Part shown: in pieces, positions 45,466 to 57,143 of the stretch
Position numbering within the stretch: position 1 is the first letter of the stretch
Layout of the letters: each line of letters starts with the position of its first letter
Assembly: GCA_021030905.1 (NCBI GenBank)
Contig: JAGFMI010000024.1
Span: 372,001 to 436,000, forward strand
Source: Pyrenula massariospora
Lineage: Eukaryota > Ascomycota > Eurotiomycetes > Pyrenulales > Pyrenulaceae
DNA length: 64,000 bases
Direction: 5' to 3'
Position numbers and translations under genes: made by a program
Notes under the pieces: generated by a model
What the model saw: the letters and a program-made list of their open reading frames with translations, nothing else
Told to the model about the DNA's origin: nothing
The model's database searches: none

Positions 45466-46055
45466 AGCTTTGAGTGGAAAAGAGATACCAGGAGTGTATT
45501 TCTTGTGGCTATCTTCATATACAAACGAATGCCTGGTTGGATTGTGTGGTATTCTCAGTCTTCAAAGGAGGCATTTTTGGCAGGGAAGACTGTCGCACCA
45601 AGATTGGCTATACTTGTCCTATAGCAGGAATAAATATCGAAAGCCTGACAATAGCTGTCCCTCGGCATCATTGGAGCGCTCGCTATATCGGCTTGAAGTC
45701 TTACCAATTGATAATGTCGTACTATGAAGACGTGGATGGGTCAATTGGCCGACGAGAAAGAAAACCAAGACAGAATAGGTCAATTTCAGTCAGTCAACGG
45801 ATGCCTCTCGTGATAGATAGGTTAAATCTTGATTCGATAAGATAGAAATCTAGCAACAATACACGAACATCGAAACTCAAGAACCGGACAATGCCAAGTT
45901 TGATACGAGAGAAGCGTAGCTAGCCGTAAGTGGTTAGCGGTCTCTCGCGGAGAAGCTCCAATTTGAGCTCCTCCCGACTTGCAACCTTTTCCTTCAATCA
46001 CAACACCTCTCCCCTCCTCCATCACCTTCGTGTGAACACTCAATTGACACCGATC
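45466..46055. other. Intergenic, promoter of ATP1
   Basis: Overlapping plus frames at 45452-45845 extend from the Mpo1-like 3' end in other frames and have no domain. Confidence 0.5.
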
Positions 46056-47868
46056 ATGTTCAAAACAGCACTGAGGCGCTCTGGCTGCCCTCTTGGTGCC
46101 ATTTCAGCCTGCCGCACCTCCGTGAGATCAGCAACAGGCCCGCTCTCCCAGCTCCCGAAATACAACGTGCGAAGCTATGCTGCGGATGCGAAGGCATCCC
46201 CGACCGAAGTGTCTTCGATCCTCGAACAACGGATCAGTGGCGTCCGAGAAGAAGCTGCTCTAGCCGAGACTGGACGTGTGCTATCTGTTGGGTATGTCGG
46301 ACCAACCCTAGTATCGGTGGTCTTCTAGCTGATCGTTTCACAACAGTGATGGTATCGCCCGTGTGCATGGAATGAACAATGTGCAAGCCGAAGAGCTGGT
46401 CGAGTACGTTGAACTGCACAATTTTGAAGAGAGAGATATTCACACCACGCAGATTTGCCTCTGGCGTCAAGGGCATGTGCATGAACCTGGAAGCTGGCCA
46501 AGTCGGTGTCGTACTTTTCGGCTCCGACCGTCTTGTCAAGGAAGGGGAAGCTGTCAAACGAACCGGTCAAATTGTTAGCGATAAAACCCATTCAAAAAAT
46601 TTTAAAACTAACGAGATTAGGTCGATATTCCTGTTGGCGAAGCTATGCTTGGGCGTGTGGTTGATGCTCTGGGTAACCCGATTGACGGCAAAGGACCAAT
46701 TAAGACCACCGAGCGTCGCCGCGCACAAGTCAAAGCCCCTGGGATCCTACCCCGTCGTTCCGTCAACCAGCCCGTACAGACTGGATTGAAAGCCATCGAT
46801 GCCATGGTGCCAATTGGCCGAGGACAGCGAGAGCTCATCATTGGAGACCGTCAAACTGGAAAAACTGCTGTTGCTCTTGACGGCATTCTCAATCAAAAAA
46901 GATGGAACAACAGCAATGATGAAACCAAAAAGCTCTACTGTATCTACGTTGCCATTGGCCAGAAACGTTCCACTGTTGCTCAATTCGTCAAGACCTTGGA
47001 AGAGAACGACGCTATGAAATACTCCGTTGTTGTAGCTGCCACTGCCTCCGAAGCTGCACCCCTTCAGTTTCTCGCTCCTTTCACTGGGTGCTCGATGGGA
47101 GAATGGTTCCGTGACAACGGAAAGCACGCAGTCATTGTCTACGACGACTTGACTAAGCAGGCTGTGGCCTACCGTCAAATGTCCCTGTTACTCCGACGAC
47201 CACCAGGGCGTGAGGCCTATCCCGGTGACGTCTTCTACCTCCACTCTCGTCTCCTCGAACGTGCTGCGAAGCTGAACGATAAGAACAAGGGTGGATCTTT
47301 GACCGCCCTTCCGGTCATCGAAACCCAAGGTGGTGACGTGTCTGCTTATATTCCAACGAACGTTATTTCCATTACCGACGGTCAGATTTTCTTGGAATCC
47401 GAACTCTTCTACAAAGGTATCCGCCCCGCCATCAACGTCGGTCTATCAGTCTCTCGTGTCGGTTCCGCTGCCCAACTGAAAGCCATGAAACAAGTCGCCG
47501 GTTCACTCAAGCTCTTCTTAGCCCAATATCGAGAAGTTGCCGCCTTCGCACAATTCGGTTCTGACCTTGACGCCGCCACGAAGCAGACCCTCAGCCGAGG
47601 TGAGCGCCTGACCGAACTCTTGAAGCAGAAGCAATACCAGCCCATGGCTGTCAACGAGATGGTGCCCCTTATCTACGCTGGTGTCAATGGACATCTGGAT
47701 AACATTCCCGTCGGTAAGATCTTGCAGTACGAGCAGGATTTCCTCGCACACTTGAAGAACGATCAGGCAGAGCTGTTGGCGAGGATCGATAAGGAAGGAC
47801 AACTGAGTAAGGACCTGGAGGCGCAGTTGAAGGACGTGGTTGAGGCCTTCTCGAAGAGCTTCACTTGA
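46056..47868 (+). CDS. ATP1: Mitochondrial ATP synthase subunit alpha
   Basis: Exons are 46056-46291, 46347-46403, 46453-46573 and 46621-47868, giving 553 aa. Introns are 55, 49 and 47 nt; the third uses a weak GTTAGC donor but has a CTAAC branch. The start is an Arg/Ser-rich mitochondrial targeting sequence (about 35 residues, ending near RSYAADAKA). The product then follows F1-alpha throughout: [13 protein letters not shown], the Walker A GDRQTGKT (about 213-220), the [27 protein letters not shown] signature and the C-terminal helical domain. It forms the alpha3beta3 catalytic hexamer in the matrix; alpha sites bind nucleotide without turnover. Confidence 0.97.
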
Positions 47869-48468
47869 GTGGAGGTTGGTTGAAAGATGTGGGTTGTGGT
47901 CGCAAAAAGGAGGCTCGAAGAGTGACTGTACTGTAAGTAGGTAGTTGGTGCGTGAGGTAACCCTAACTTAGACGTCGAAATCCCGAGCTCGAATTTTCTC
48001 TTTGTCGCTTACGGTATCTCCCGTTGTTCCTGAGCTGCGTTGGTTAATCGACGATGTAGTCCTGGCAGCTGAGAATGAGTAGAGAGTGCTCATGCTTACG
48101 GCGGTGGTTGGCACGAGAAGCAAGGATACATGTATGCAGTGTTCGTGAACATCGTGATGTATTGTCTGTATTTATAAATCGGCTGCGGTCCTTGACGCCT
48201 GCCGAGCCGATATCTACCTGAACGAACTCCTGGACGTGTAACGCCGGAGCCAAGAAGTGAAATGAAAGGAGAGGAAAGGAAAGAGATCTGGTTCCTGGCA
48301 ATGTATGTACCGCGCACCGCTATATGTGACCCCCCACGCCCCGTCGCCATCCACTGCGTTGCCTGGAACCCCGGCGGGCTCTTCGCTGTCTTCTTTTCTA
48401 GCTCCTGACTGACTTTACTTTATCTTCTCATCCCTATTTTCTCACCTCCCCGAAACCCATTGATCCTC
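47869..48468. other. Intergenic between convergent genes
   Basis: 3' flanks of ATP1 (plus) and the beta-glucosidase (minus). Short minus frames at 48044-48350 are not supported. Confidence 0.5.
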
Positions 48469-51341
48469 TTAGAAAACCCACGAAAAGCTATTCTCAACCT
48501 CAAACCCAACCACCTGCCGAATATCCGCGCTGCTCGCGCCGACAAGCACCTCAAACGCGCCCTCCTCCGCGATCCACGCCTCGAGGCTCGTGTCATAGTA
48601 CCCCACGCTGTACTTGTCGATAGCGAGCTCCACGGTCTTGGTCTCGGCGGGCTCGAGCTCGACGCGCGCAAAGGCCTGGAGCTCCTTCTCGGGGCGCGGC
48701 AGGCGGGACTTGGGGTCGCGCACGTAGGCCTGGACGACCTCGGCGCCGGCGAGGGAGCCGGTGTTGGTGACGCGCACAGAGACGGTGAGCGGGGTGGATT
48801 CGGTGAGGAACTTCTGCGAGATGCGGGCGCCGCCGTAGGCGAAGGTGGTATAGGAGAGACCGTGGCCGAATGGGAAGAGCGGGGCGATGTGGGCGCGCTC
48901 GTAGTGCCGGTAGCCGATGTGCAGGCCCTCGCCGTAGACGACGCGCTGGTTCTCGCCCGGCCAGTTGTGGTAGGCGGGGTTGTCTTCGAGGCGGTGGGGG
49001 AAGGTGGTGGGGAGTTTGCCTGAGGGGTTGCCCTTGCCGAGGAGGACGTCGGCGAGGGCGTTGCCGGCTTCTTGGCCTTGGTACCAGGCTTGGAGGATGG
49101 TGGGGACGGAGGGGGCCCAGGGCATGGTCACCGGGGTGCCGGATTGGTTGACGACGACGGTGTTGGGGTTGGCATGGGTGATGGCGGTGATGAGGCGGTC
49201 TTGCGAGCCGTCTTTGGGGAGGTCCATGGTCTTTCGGTCGTAGCCTTCGGATTCCCATTCACCGTCAACGCCGACGACAAGGACCGCGACGTCGGCTTCC
49301 TTTGCGACGTTGACGGCTTCCTCGAGAAGGTCGACGCGCTGCTCTTCTTGGTAGCCGATGCGGCAGCCGCCGTATTTATGGGTGCGGCCTTCTAGAGAGC
49401 GTTTTTGGGGTGGCATGAGAAGGTTAGTGGATTCTATGACGACTGAGACGGGTAGGTGGGCTTGCAGGTGGATGGACTTGAGGACGTCTTCGCTGCCTTC
49501 GAACATGGCTTCACCTTCGTCAGTCCAGTCCCAGTTGTCGATGAACAGTTGTCCGTTTAGGAACATGCGGCCAGGGCCGACACTCATGAAGCCAAAGGTG
49601 TGGGTGCCGGTGCTTGATGGGCGAAGTGTAAACTTGACTTTGAAGGAGTAGGCGGGAAGCATGTCCATGGGAGCTGAGTCCCAGAGGAAAAGATCTGTTT
49701 CTGTCTTTCGTTGCACATAGACTGGTTCTCCTGCGAACTGGTCTCCTTTGTAATATTCTAATTGAACACCGAATTTGCCAGATGGAGTACTGATATCCGC
49801 GTCCGAGATCAATGGGAGCCATTTGAAGATCTCGCAGCCTTGAGCGTAAAGAAGGGGTGTGGCGAGTTGAGCTTGAAGGCCTTCGAAGGGAGTGACTCTG
49901 TAATAAGATCGAAGACTTGCACTGCCGCCTCCGCTGGCGATTGCTCGTTTAGCATTTGGCCCGATCATAGCAATTTTCTTTTCAGGCTTGATCGGTAGGA
50001 TGTTTCTGTCGTTCTTTAAAAGGGTTAGACCTTCTCGTCCGGCTTGTCGGATGACTTCTCTTCTCTCCGGAGTATCATCTACTCGCTCGTCTGCCTCAGC
50101 AGCCATATTACCAAGACCTTTCGTTCTTTCAATAAGATAAAGTACATTGCCGGCGCTGAGTTCGATGTCAGCTTGCGATACTGCTCCTCTCAGGATCTCC
50201 TTGACGACGCGTTCTGTTGTCCGCCATTTAGCTGGGCCGGGCATCTCAACGTCGCATCCTGCTCTGATTGACTCTCCAACTGAATTGACACCTGTCCAGT
50301 CAGACATCACAAGGCTATTCCAGGTCAGCTAACCTAGCTAAAATCCTATCAAAGGAGCATACCCATCATATTTCCACTCTCCTCGAAGAATATCCTTGAG
50401 GGTATGTTCGTTCATGTCGGCGTGTGTACCGCTGATAAGATTATAGGAGCTCATAATCGCCCATGGGTTGGCCTCCCGAACGGCAATCTCGAAAGGCTTT
50501 AGGTAGATTTCGCGCAATGGACGCTCAGAAATTACTGAGTCCACATCCATTCGCCATGTCTCCTGTTCGTTGCCAACGAAATGCTTGGCTGTGGCCGCCA
50601 CTCCTCTCGACTGCAAGCCCTTGATGTAGGCAGCGGCGAGCTTGCCTGTCAAGAATGGGTCCTCCGAGAACGATTCGAAGTTTCGACCGCCCAACGGGGA
50701 TCGGTGCATGCACATAGTAGGCCCAAGCAAAATGTTCGCGCCCCTCGCTTTCGTCTCCGCGGCAAGATGCTCTCCAACCTTGCGCATTAAGTCAAGGTTC
50801 CACGTGGATGCCAGGGAAGCACCGCATGGAAACAAAGCAGCCTATTCCACACTCAGGGATTGCGAGATTAGAGAAACACACGGGACTTACTGGGGTGCCA
50901 TCTTTGAAGAATGCTCCTCGAGCTCCATTAGGGCCATCAGAGGTCTTCACTGAAGGGATCCCTCGTCGAGGTATTTGTACCGTCCGCCAGAAATCTGCAC
51001 CGGCGAGCAGCGATATCTGACTATGTTAATATCAAGTCAAGGTGCAAGAACATTGGATTCAAGCTCACCTGCTCTTCTAATGTGAGAAGGGAAGCGGTAT
51101 GCCGAGCTTCATCGTCTGGTCGCTCTTGCGAGACGATCTTCTTGCCAGTCATCGTGCCGTTGGTGTCGTTGGGTGGTTGCCTCACCGGTCCAAGGTCGAG
51201 GAGAGGAGGTTCTATATAGCCATCACGTTGTGGAGAAAAGTCCTTTTTAGGACTTACGAGACCTCCGTTTCCATTTGGTAGATGATCGTGAGATTTGCTC
51301 AATCGGATATGGTTTGGTCTATGCCCATTCAGGGAAGCCAT
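48469..51341 (-). CDS. Beta-glucosidase, GH3 with PA14 insert, intracellular type
   Basis: Exons are 51341-51069, 51016-50891, 50841-50363 and 50314-48469, giving 907 aa. Introns of 52, 49 and 48 nt keep frame; the last has a CTGAC branch. There is no signal peptide; an 80-residue polar extension precedes the GH3 fold. Visible are KTSDGPNG, GPTMCMHRSP, GRNFESFSEDP, AKHFVGNEQE, and LVMSDWTG with the nucleophile Asp (about 298). A PA14 domain (about 470-610, FGVQLEYYKGD to FIDNWDW) is inserted into the second GH3 domain. The C-terminus has the fibronectin-III-like domain (FPFGHGLSYTTF onward). It should release glucose from beta-glucosides such as cellobiose inside the cell. Other frames in this GC-rich gene are shadows. 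Confidence 0.94.
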
Positions 51342-52732
51342 GTCGAGTGTGCCGGAACCTTTGCCGCAATTCCGGGATCTACTGTCGACGTGGAAGACAG
51401 ATCTTGAACAACGTAAGAGCAACAACAAATCTGACGGTGTTGGAGATAAATATATAAATTATAGGACAGCGAAGAAGAGAAGAGAACTGGGGACAGTAAG
51501 TACCAACAAGGTACATGCTTACTCGATTGCTAGCTCATAAGCTCATTGAAGGTCGTAAGGATGCTGGGATTGTTTCATATGGGGATAATAAAGAGTAGTG
51601 TGGAGATATTCAATCCCGTAGCCGTACCTGGCCCACGAAGGGTGTCGGGAGCTACCCATGTCTCGAAGTCCAAGAAGCATGACAAGTTGCATCAATGGGA
51701 ATTGGGCCGGAGGGTTGGCTCCGTAGCCCAAGCCAGCATAGCGGATATTTGAAGACTGGGGAGGTGGGAGTGATGATGCCGGGAAAGGCCCCCGTCTACC
51801 GCAGGTGCATGTCGGTGCTAACGGACCGCGTGAGAGTGCAGTATCGCAGCGGAAGGATAGAAGCAAATCATGGAGCCGCCGGGTAGAAACGACTCCACCG
51901 TATGGCGGTAACACGGGCCAGGGGACCGAATTTTACCTGCCGCGTGTTTGTGCGGGACCGTCCGCCATGGGGGTGGGAGGGAGGGTGAGAGCGAGGATTG
52001 AGAGGCTCGAGGGGCGAATACCCGCCTGCGTCCCCGCCCGAGGTTTAGCCAGAGGCCCGCGCAATAGCCGGCGTCTTGGCCATAGATCCAGCGCATCAGT
52101 CCCAGGGTCCAGGAGATGCGTCTAGAGCTGGCGTGAGATGCTGCTATATACCTGCCACACCCTGGCCTGTCTCAACGGGCGTCAGATGTCGCGTCAAAGG
52201 ATCCGGAGCGACCTGTGGTGATTGGCGGACACGGCTAGTCGTGACCAGATCTGTGGCTAAGGTACGATTCAGATTTTTCATCAAAACCTCCATGTCGTAT
52301 ATCTGAGATCAATATATGTGCGACTAGCTATATGCTCAAATCTGTCCTTTGCAAGGTCCTTTGCACCGTGCAAATATTGGTAAGTATCGCCAGACTCGAC
52401 ACAGGGCGCGACATCTGAAAGTGTGGAGGTACCAGCGAAAAAAAATCCAGAGGGCGATATGCGTGGAAATAGCTTTTTGCTAACGGCCGTGAAGTTTTCT
52501 TGCCACGCCCCCGCGAGTCCGCCTACGATGCGCTTACAGGTTCCTCCCCCGAGCAACGCCAGAGATTCGCGATACGACATCCTGCCCGCTCAGCCTGTTC
52601 CATAACCGGGATAGCTCTCGATCGTGAACTTGTATCTCGAATGCAGATGCCTAATCGACCGCCGCCGGTCCAGAGGATGAAAACCACGCAATCATTCCAT
52701 TCTACCGGCCACAGAGAGACTCTGATGTGGTA
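51342..52732. other. Intergenic, nothing recognised
   Basis: About 1.4 kb upstream of the beta-glucosidase and the DUF202 gene. Many short overlapping frames on both strands, none with domain character. No repeat or RNA gene identified. Confidence 0.45.
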
Positions 52733-53706
52733 ATGGCTATGGAAGAAAAAGCAGGAGAATCGCAAGACAGAAGTGCAGAGTGTGTGCCACCATCCGAAGG
52801 CGCCGCTGCCGGAAGCCCGTCTTCAAATGTCCAAGCGCAGGGTCAACCGTTAAGGGAGGAGCCTCCTGCAAGCCACCATGCGGCGGACCAAGACACGACA
52901 CTAGAACTGCATAGTAAGTCAAAGTCTTGATTCCGGAAACTTTTCGGACGCCTACGCAACAAGCATCTCATTGTCTATATGATCAAAGCGGAACTTGGTA
53001 TTGAGCACGGTGACCCTTTTTCAGGTCAGAGGTTCGCGGGGGAGTTGCAATGTCATGCAGAATCATCCGCAAAAGCTTCTTGCAGACTTGTCCAGACTTT
53101 GGCTGAAGGTTTACACTTAGATCTATCTGGGCTGCATACAGCCGGGTCTTCATGCACACCTCCCCGGGGGTATTCAAGGTTTTGGAAACGACACATCTCA
53201 GTTCCTGTCGCCCACGAGAGTGCCCGTGACCATCTGGGTATGCCGCTGCAGTATTTCCGATGCCAAGACATGGTCGTTCTTGAGGCACTGACCCGAGGCA
53301 CAGCATTGGAGCGGACCTTTTTAGCCTACAGCCGTACTTCATTGACCTTTGCGCAATTGGGCGTCATCGTTGCTCAATTATTCCGTCTGCAACAACGCCC
53401 ACAGCCTCATCAGCTGATTTCACTCTACGCTTTAGGAAGGCCACTAGCTTGCGCCTGCTATTGCATTGCCATTGTGTTCGCCCTGTGCGGAGCATATCGA
53501 TTCTGGAGACAACAAAGTGCCATGATTCGTGGTAAGATATGTGTTGGTGGTTGGGAGCCGTGGGTAATATCAACTGTAACGCTTCTAGTAGGTCAAAGAC
53601 CCCGTGTTCCACGCCTGAGGATGTCGAGCTCAAAGAATTCATGCAGAGTGTCGTTGGCATATTCATTGCTATCATGATTATGGACATTTCCAAAGACGGT
53701 TCATGA
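52733..53706 (+). CDS. DUF202-domain membrane protein
   Basis: Proposed exons are 52733-52913, 53025-53237, 53304-53587 and 53647-53706, giving 245 aa. Introns are 111, 66 and 59 nt. The N-terminal 60 residues are Glu/Ser/Ala-rich. The join of exons 2 and 3 creates ARDHLALERTFLAYSRTSLTF, the hallmark of DUF202 proteins. It is followed by three hydrophobic segments (LGVIVAQLFRL, ACACYCIAIVFALCGAYRF and the spliced STVTLLSVVGIFIAIMIM), with RG(K/N)-type basic residues between. Related proteins occur in the vacuolar and plasma membranes of fungi; function unknown. Exon 2 before the domain is poorly conserved, so its limits are uncertain. Confidence 0.75.
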
Positions 53707-54628
53707 TTTTCCTCCAATGAAATGCGATCAATCTTCGAGACTTCTTATGTCTACAACAATCAGTATATTTCTTGATTTCACCGACGTGCTTGGAATACTT
53801 TCAACACATGCCAATCTTCTTATCTAAGATCCAGCCTTCACGAGTCTCTCTCCACGTTCAAGGCGATGATCTCAATTGGGACTTCTACGCCATGTCGATG
53901 AAATTGCCACTGTGCCGACAACCGGCTCTAGCTGCCTTCGAATTCATGCGATGATAACCGAGTTTTCGATGTCTCTACTAAAGCTACAGAGCACCTCTCA
54001 CTGACGTAAGTAAAATCGCCAGCAAACGCCTCGGCTTTGAGGACGGAGTATAGATTTGCACACACCAAAACTTCGCAACATGCCTTCACTTTGTTATCGA
54101 AGAAAGACTGCATCCTCTTTTCCACCCTCCACTGGCCTAGTCGGAAGCAAATACTTGTGGTGACATTACAGAGCGCTACTAAATTTGTATATCGTTGCAG
54201 TAGCAATGCTTCAGGCGTTACTCCGACCAGCTAAGATCGTATTTTGACCTTTTGATCTTTATGATTGCTACTTCTAGCTGTTTGCTCCTATCTGAAATTA
54301 TCTTGAATCGCGTGGGCAGTCCAATTATTGTCTCAATGCAGCACTCCGACATCGGCGGGTGATAAAGCGAAACTCGGAGCGAATTAACACTCAATGCTCT
54401 TCTCAGGGCACCATCCAACATTTAAAAATCTCTTCCTCGTGGTCCTAGAAGCATAATCGCATTCTCAACCCCGTTCACAAGCTACATAGGTATTTGCAGG
54501 ATTGATTTAACGGACTGCCGTATAGATCAATCCAGACGTCAGGTCTGTGCACATCTACGCCATTGGATGCATCCCACTACCCCACATTGCTTGGGAAAAA
54601 GATAAAATCGATTGGTCTAAAGCCTGCC
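53707..54628. other. Intergenic, nothing recognised
   Basis: Short frames at 53772-54421 on both strands have no support. The end is the promoter of the methyltransferase. Confidence 0.5.
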
Positions 54629-55570
54629 ATGTCTGCTCAGGCTGGGAAGGACCACTGGTCGCACGATGTGAGTGCCCGACACCTTTTCGATCCTGGCATC
54701 AGACATGCTGAAACAGTGGCCAGAGTTACTCTGCTGCGGCTTCATTTGTGCCAAAGCTTACCGAAAAGGTCCTGCAATACTTAGACCCTCAACCTGGCGA
54801 TCGGATTTTGGATGTGGGTTGCGGTGATGGGGTCTTTACCTCTAAGTTCGCGTCTGCAGTGTCAGAGGTACTCGGCGTGGATGCGTCGCCTTCGCTCATC
54901 GAGTCTGCGCAGAAAACCTATGGAAGCCCGGCCGTCAAGTTCAAACAGGTGGACTGCAGGTACCTTGACCAAGAACAGGAAATCATGCACTGGCAGTGGG
55001 ACAAAGTGTCGGTGAAAGCTGGATGCCGCCGAATGCAAACGCTCACCCTGTTACAGGATCTCCAATGCAGCACTTCACTGGATTCTGCGTGACCCAAAGA
55101 CCCGCATTCAAGCTCTTCGAGCCTGCTACACGGCTCTTCGTGCCGGAGGAACCTTCGTTTTTGAAATGGGCGGAGCAGGAAACTGTGCTGAGATTCACGG
55201 CGTGCTGATCTCTGCCCTGGTCCATCAAGGCCACTCTTTGGAGGAGGCTAGAGATGCCGTACCATGGTTCTTCCCGTCCGTCAAATGGGCACGCAACACT
55301 CTCGAGGATCTTGGGTTTGAAGTTGTGTTGGTCGAGTCAGAGTACCGACCGACTGAGTTAACGAGAGCTGGAAGTAGCAGAACGGGCTTAGAAGGATGGA
55401 TAAGGCTCTTTGGCGCGCCAATGCTGGATACTTTAGAAACAGATGAGATGAGGGATGCAACGGTCAGAGAGGCTTGTGAGGTGCTAAGGAGTGTAGTGAC
55501 CCGGGAGGAAGATGGAAGCCAGTATCTTGGCTATGTCAGGTTGAGAGCGGTTGCTCGTCGACCGTTATGA
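54629..55570 (+). CDS. SAM-dependent methyltransferase (class I)
   Basis: Exons are 54629-54667, 54724-55007 and 55057-55570, giving 278 aa. The 56-nt intron is normal. The 49-nt one uses a weak GTCGGT donor, but only this choice yields WDKVISNAALHWILRD, as the family requires. Motif I is ILDVGCGDG (about residues 41-49), then LGVDASPSLIESA (post I), SNAALHWI (motif II region) and RAGGTFVFEMGG (motif III). It resembles trans-aconitate-methyltransferase-like fungal proteins that methylate small molecules. The substrate cannot be read from sequence. No signal or membrane segment; probably cytosolic. Confidence 0.88.
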
Positions 55571-56524
55571 CAGTCTGTCATTGCTATGAAGGCGGAGAAT
55601 TAATCAATGTCTAAAGCATGTTCGTATCATGTCTCCAAATGACGTCCGTGCCGTAGGAGAATTTCTCCGTGTCTTCTACTTCTTAGCGCCGGTGAATAAT
55701 TGGTCTCATATAGAAAGAGTACCCCACAATGATAAATTACCTAGTTCAACTTGAAGATTGATTTTTATTACAATCACGTGTGTTTTTCTAAGGAACCCTA
55801 AGCATCTCGAACACCACATATCGTCCTGCTCAGTAGACTAATACATTCGAGATACAATGGCACTATTAGACTTAACCATCAATCAAGTAATTAGGGCTGA
55901 GTCTCCGTCGGGACATGTAAATAGGCAGGTTGTGTTTGTTTAGATTTGGTTAAAGGTGTTCTCCAAATCCTCCCGGAAGGATGCTGTAGGCAGAACTTTG
56001 GCATACCATATCACCTGCCAATAGGCCAGCCCTACACTTGCCTCAACACCAGAGATCAATTAACACTTCACATTATCTGTCCGCATTCAACCAACCCCGC
56101 TACTCTCTCCGTATCGTGTTTCCATCCTCCCCAGCCATAGAAATGGCCACAAAATTCGTTCAACCAAGCCCTGAACCAAGTCTCTGGCCGCGGACAGCAG
56201 CACCCTGGACAATGGACCTGGAGGAACGTTACATAAAGTTACAGATATGATCTCTGACCAGCAACATCCTCAAGACTCCCAGCAAAAAATATAACAACAA
56301 TGACAGTTTCCCGGTATGTATGCTGTTCTGCTTTGCCACGGTCTAATTGCTTCTCCGGGTCAACTGACAGTCGTAGGCAATCCCGTGAACCATGGACCGC
56401 AAGCGTGCTGTCCAAGTCAGCCCGTACACTCCAACCAACACGGATACCCCAATCTCCCCTCGGCGTCCGGGCCTGACTACGGCCCATCCTCCGGTAGGTA
56501 GAGATAGGGCATGCTCCCCAAGCT
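55571..56524. other. Intergenic with Pro/Gly/Tyr-rich remnant
   Basis: Mostly empty. At about 56340-56493 a plus frame encodes a Cys-, Pro- and Tyr-containing stretch that may be the upstream part of the Gly/Tyr relic, but phase is not kept across the GTAGGT donor there. Confidence 0.35.
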
Positions 56525-56833
56525 TTCTATAGATACGGAGCGCTTGCTCGCGAGGGCTACGGTGGCGATTACGGCGGAGACGATGTGAAGGGATATTGAG
56601 ATTACAATGGAAAAGGTTATGGCGAATACAACGGTGGGGGACACGGAGATTACGACGGGAGAGATACGGCGATCCCAGTAGGCGAGAGTAGGTAGGGACA
56701 CAACCAATAAGAGTATGGAAAATACGATCAACAAGGGCATAGAGGATATAACCGAGGCGAATATGGAGATTACAACGGGTAAGAGCATGGAGGATACACT
56801 AGTAATGGCAGGGAACACGGAATTCATCCTTGA
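56525..56833 (+). pseudogene. Gly/Tyr-repeat gene relic with stops
   Basis: One plus frame encodes repeated units of the type (G/E)YG(D/E)Y(N/D)G with GHG and GGY variants, interrupted by TGA, TAG and two TAA codons inside otherwise regular repeats. The regularity shows ancestral coding. The stops show decay, or less likely that the repeats are non-coding. Gly/Tyr-rich repeats of this kind occur in RNA-binding and stress-related fungal proteins. Confidence 0.55.
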
Positions 56834-57143
56834 CGGTCAAGACCACACATGGTTCATCTGTCAACGGATCCTGCTTGAGTGGTAGGTTTGGGGCGGTTGT
56901 CAAGGCTGCTGCGCCAATAAATGCGATTACTATGTAACTTGTACATACTTATCGCTCCTACCTCCTTTGGGTTGCCTTTGAAACCGTGGACATCTGAGAC
57001 GTCTCACACATCCCAAAGATAGCCTGCTAACTTTGGCTGTTTGATGAAATCGGACCATGACCGGGACCAAGGAAACGACAGTCGTAGGCAAGACCATCTT
57101 CTCGAGGGGCAAATAACAACCGCCACCTACATATCCGCACGGT
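56834..57143. other. Intergenic
   Basis: A short Cys cluster (CQGCCANKC, near 56900) in another plus frame may be the tail of the Gly/Tyr relic; otherwise 3' flank of the transporter. Confidence 0.35.

Noticed and set aside
48593-49395. Long frames on both strands inside the beta-glucosidase
   Set aside because: GC-rich shadow frames; the GH3, PA14 and fibronectin-like motifs are all in the called frame.
51543-52605. Cluster of short frames upstream of the DUF202 gene
   Set aside because: Overlapping on both strands with no repeats, domain motifs or splice structure.
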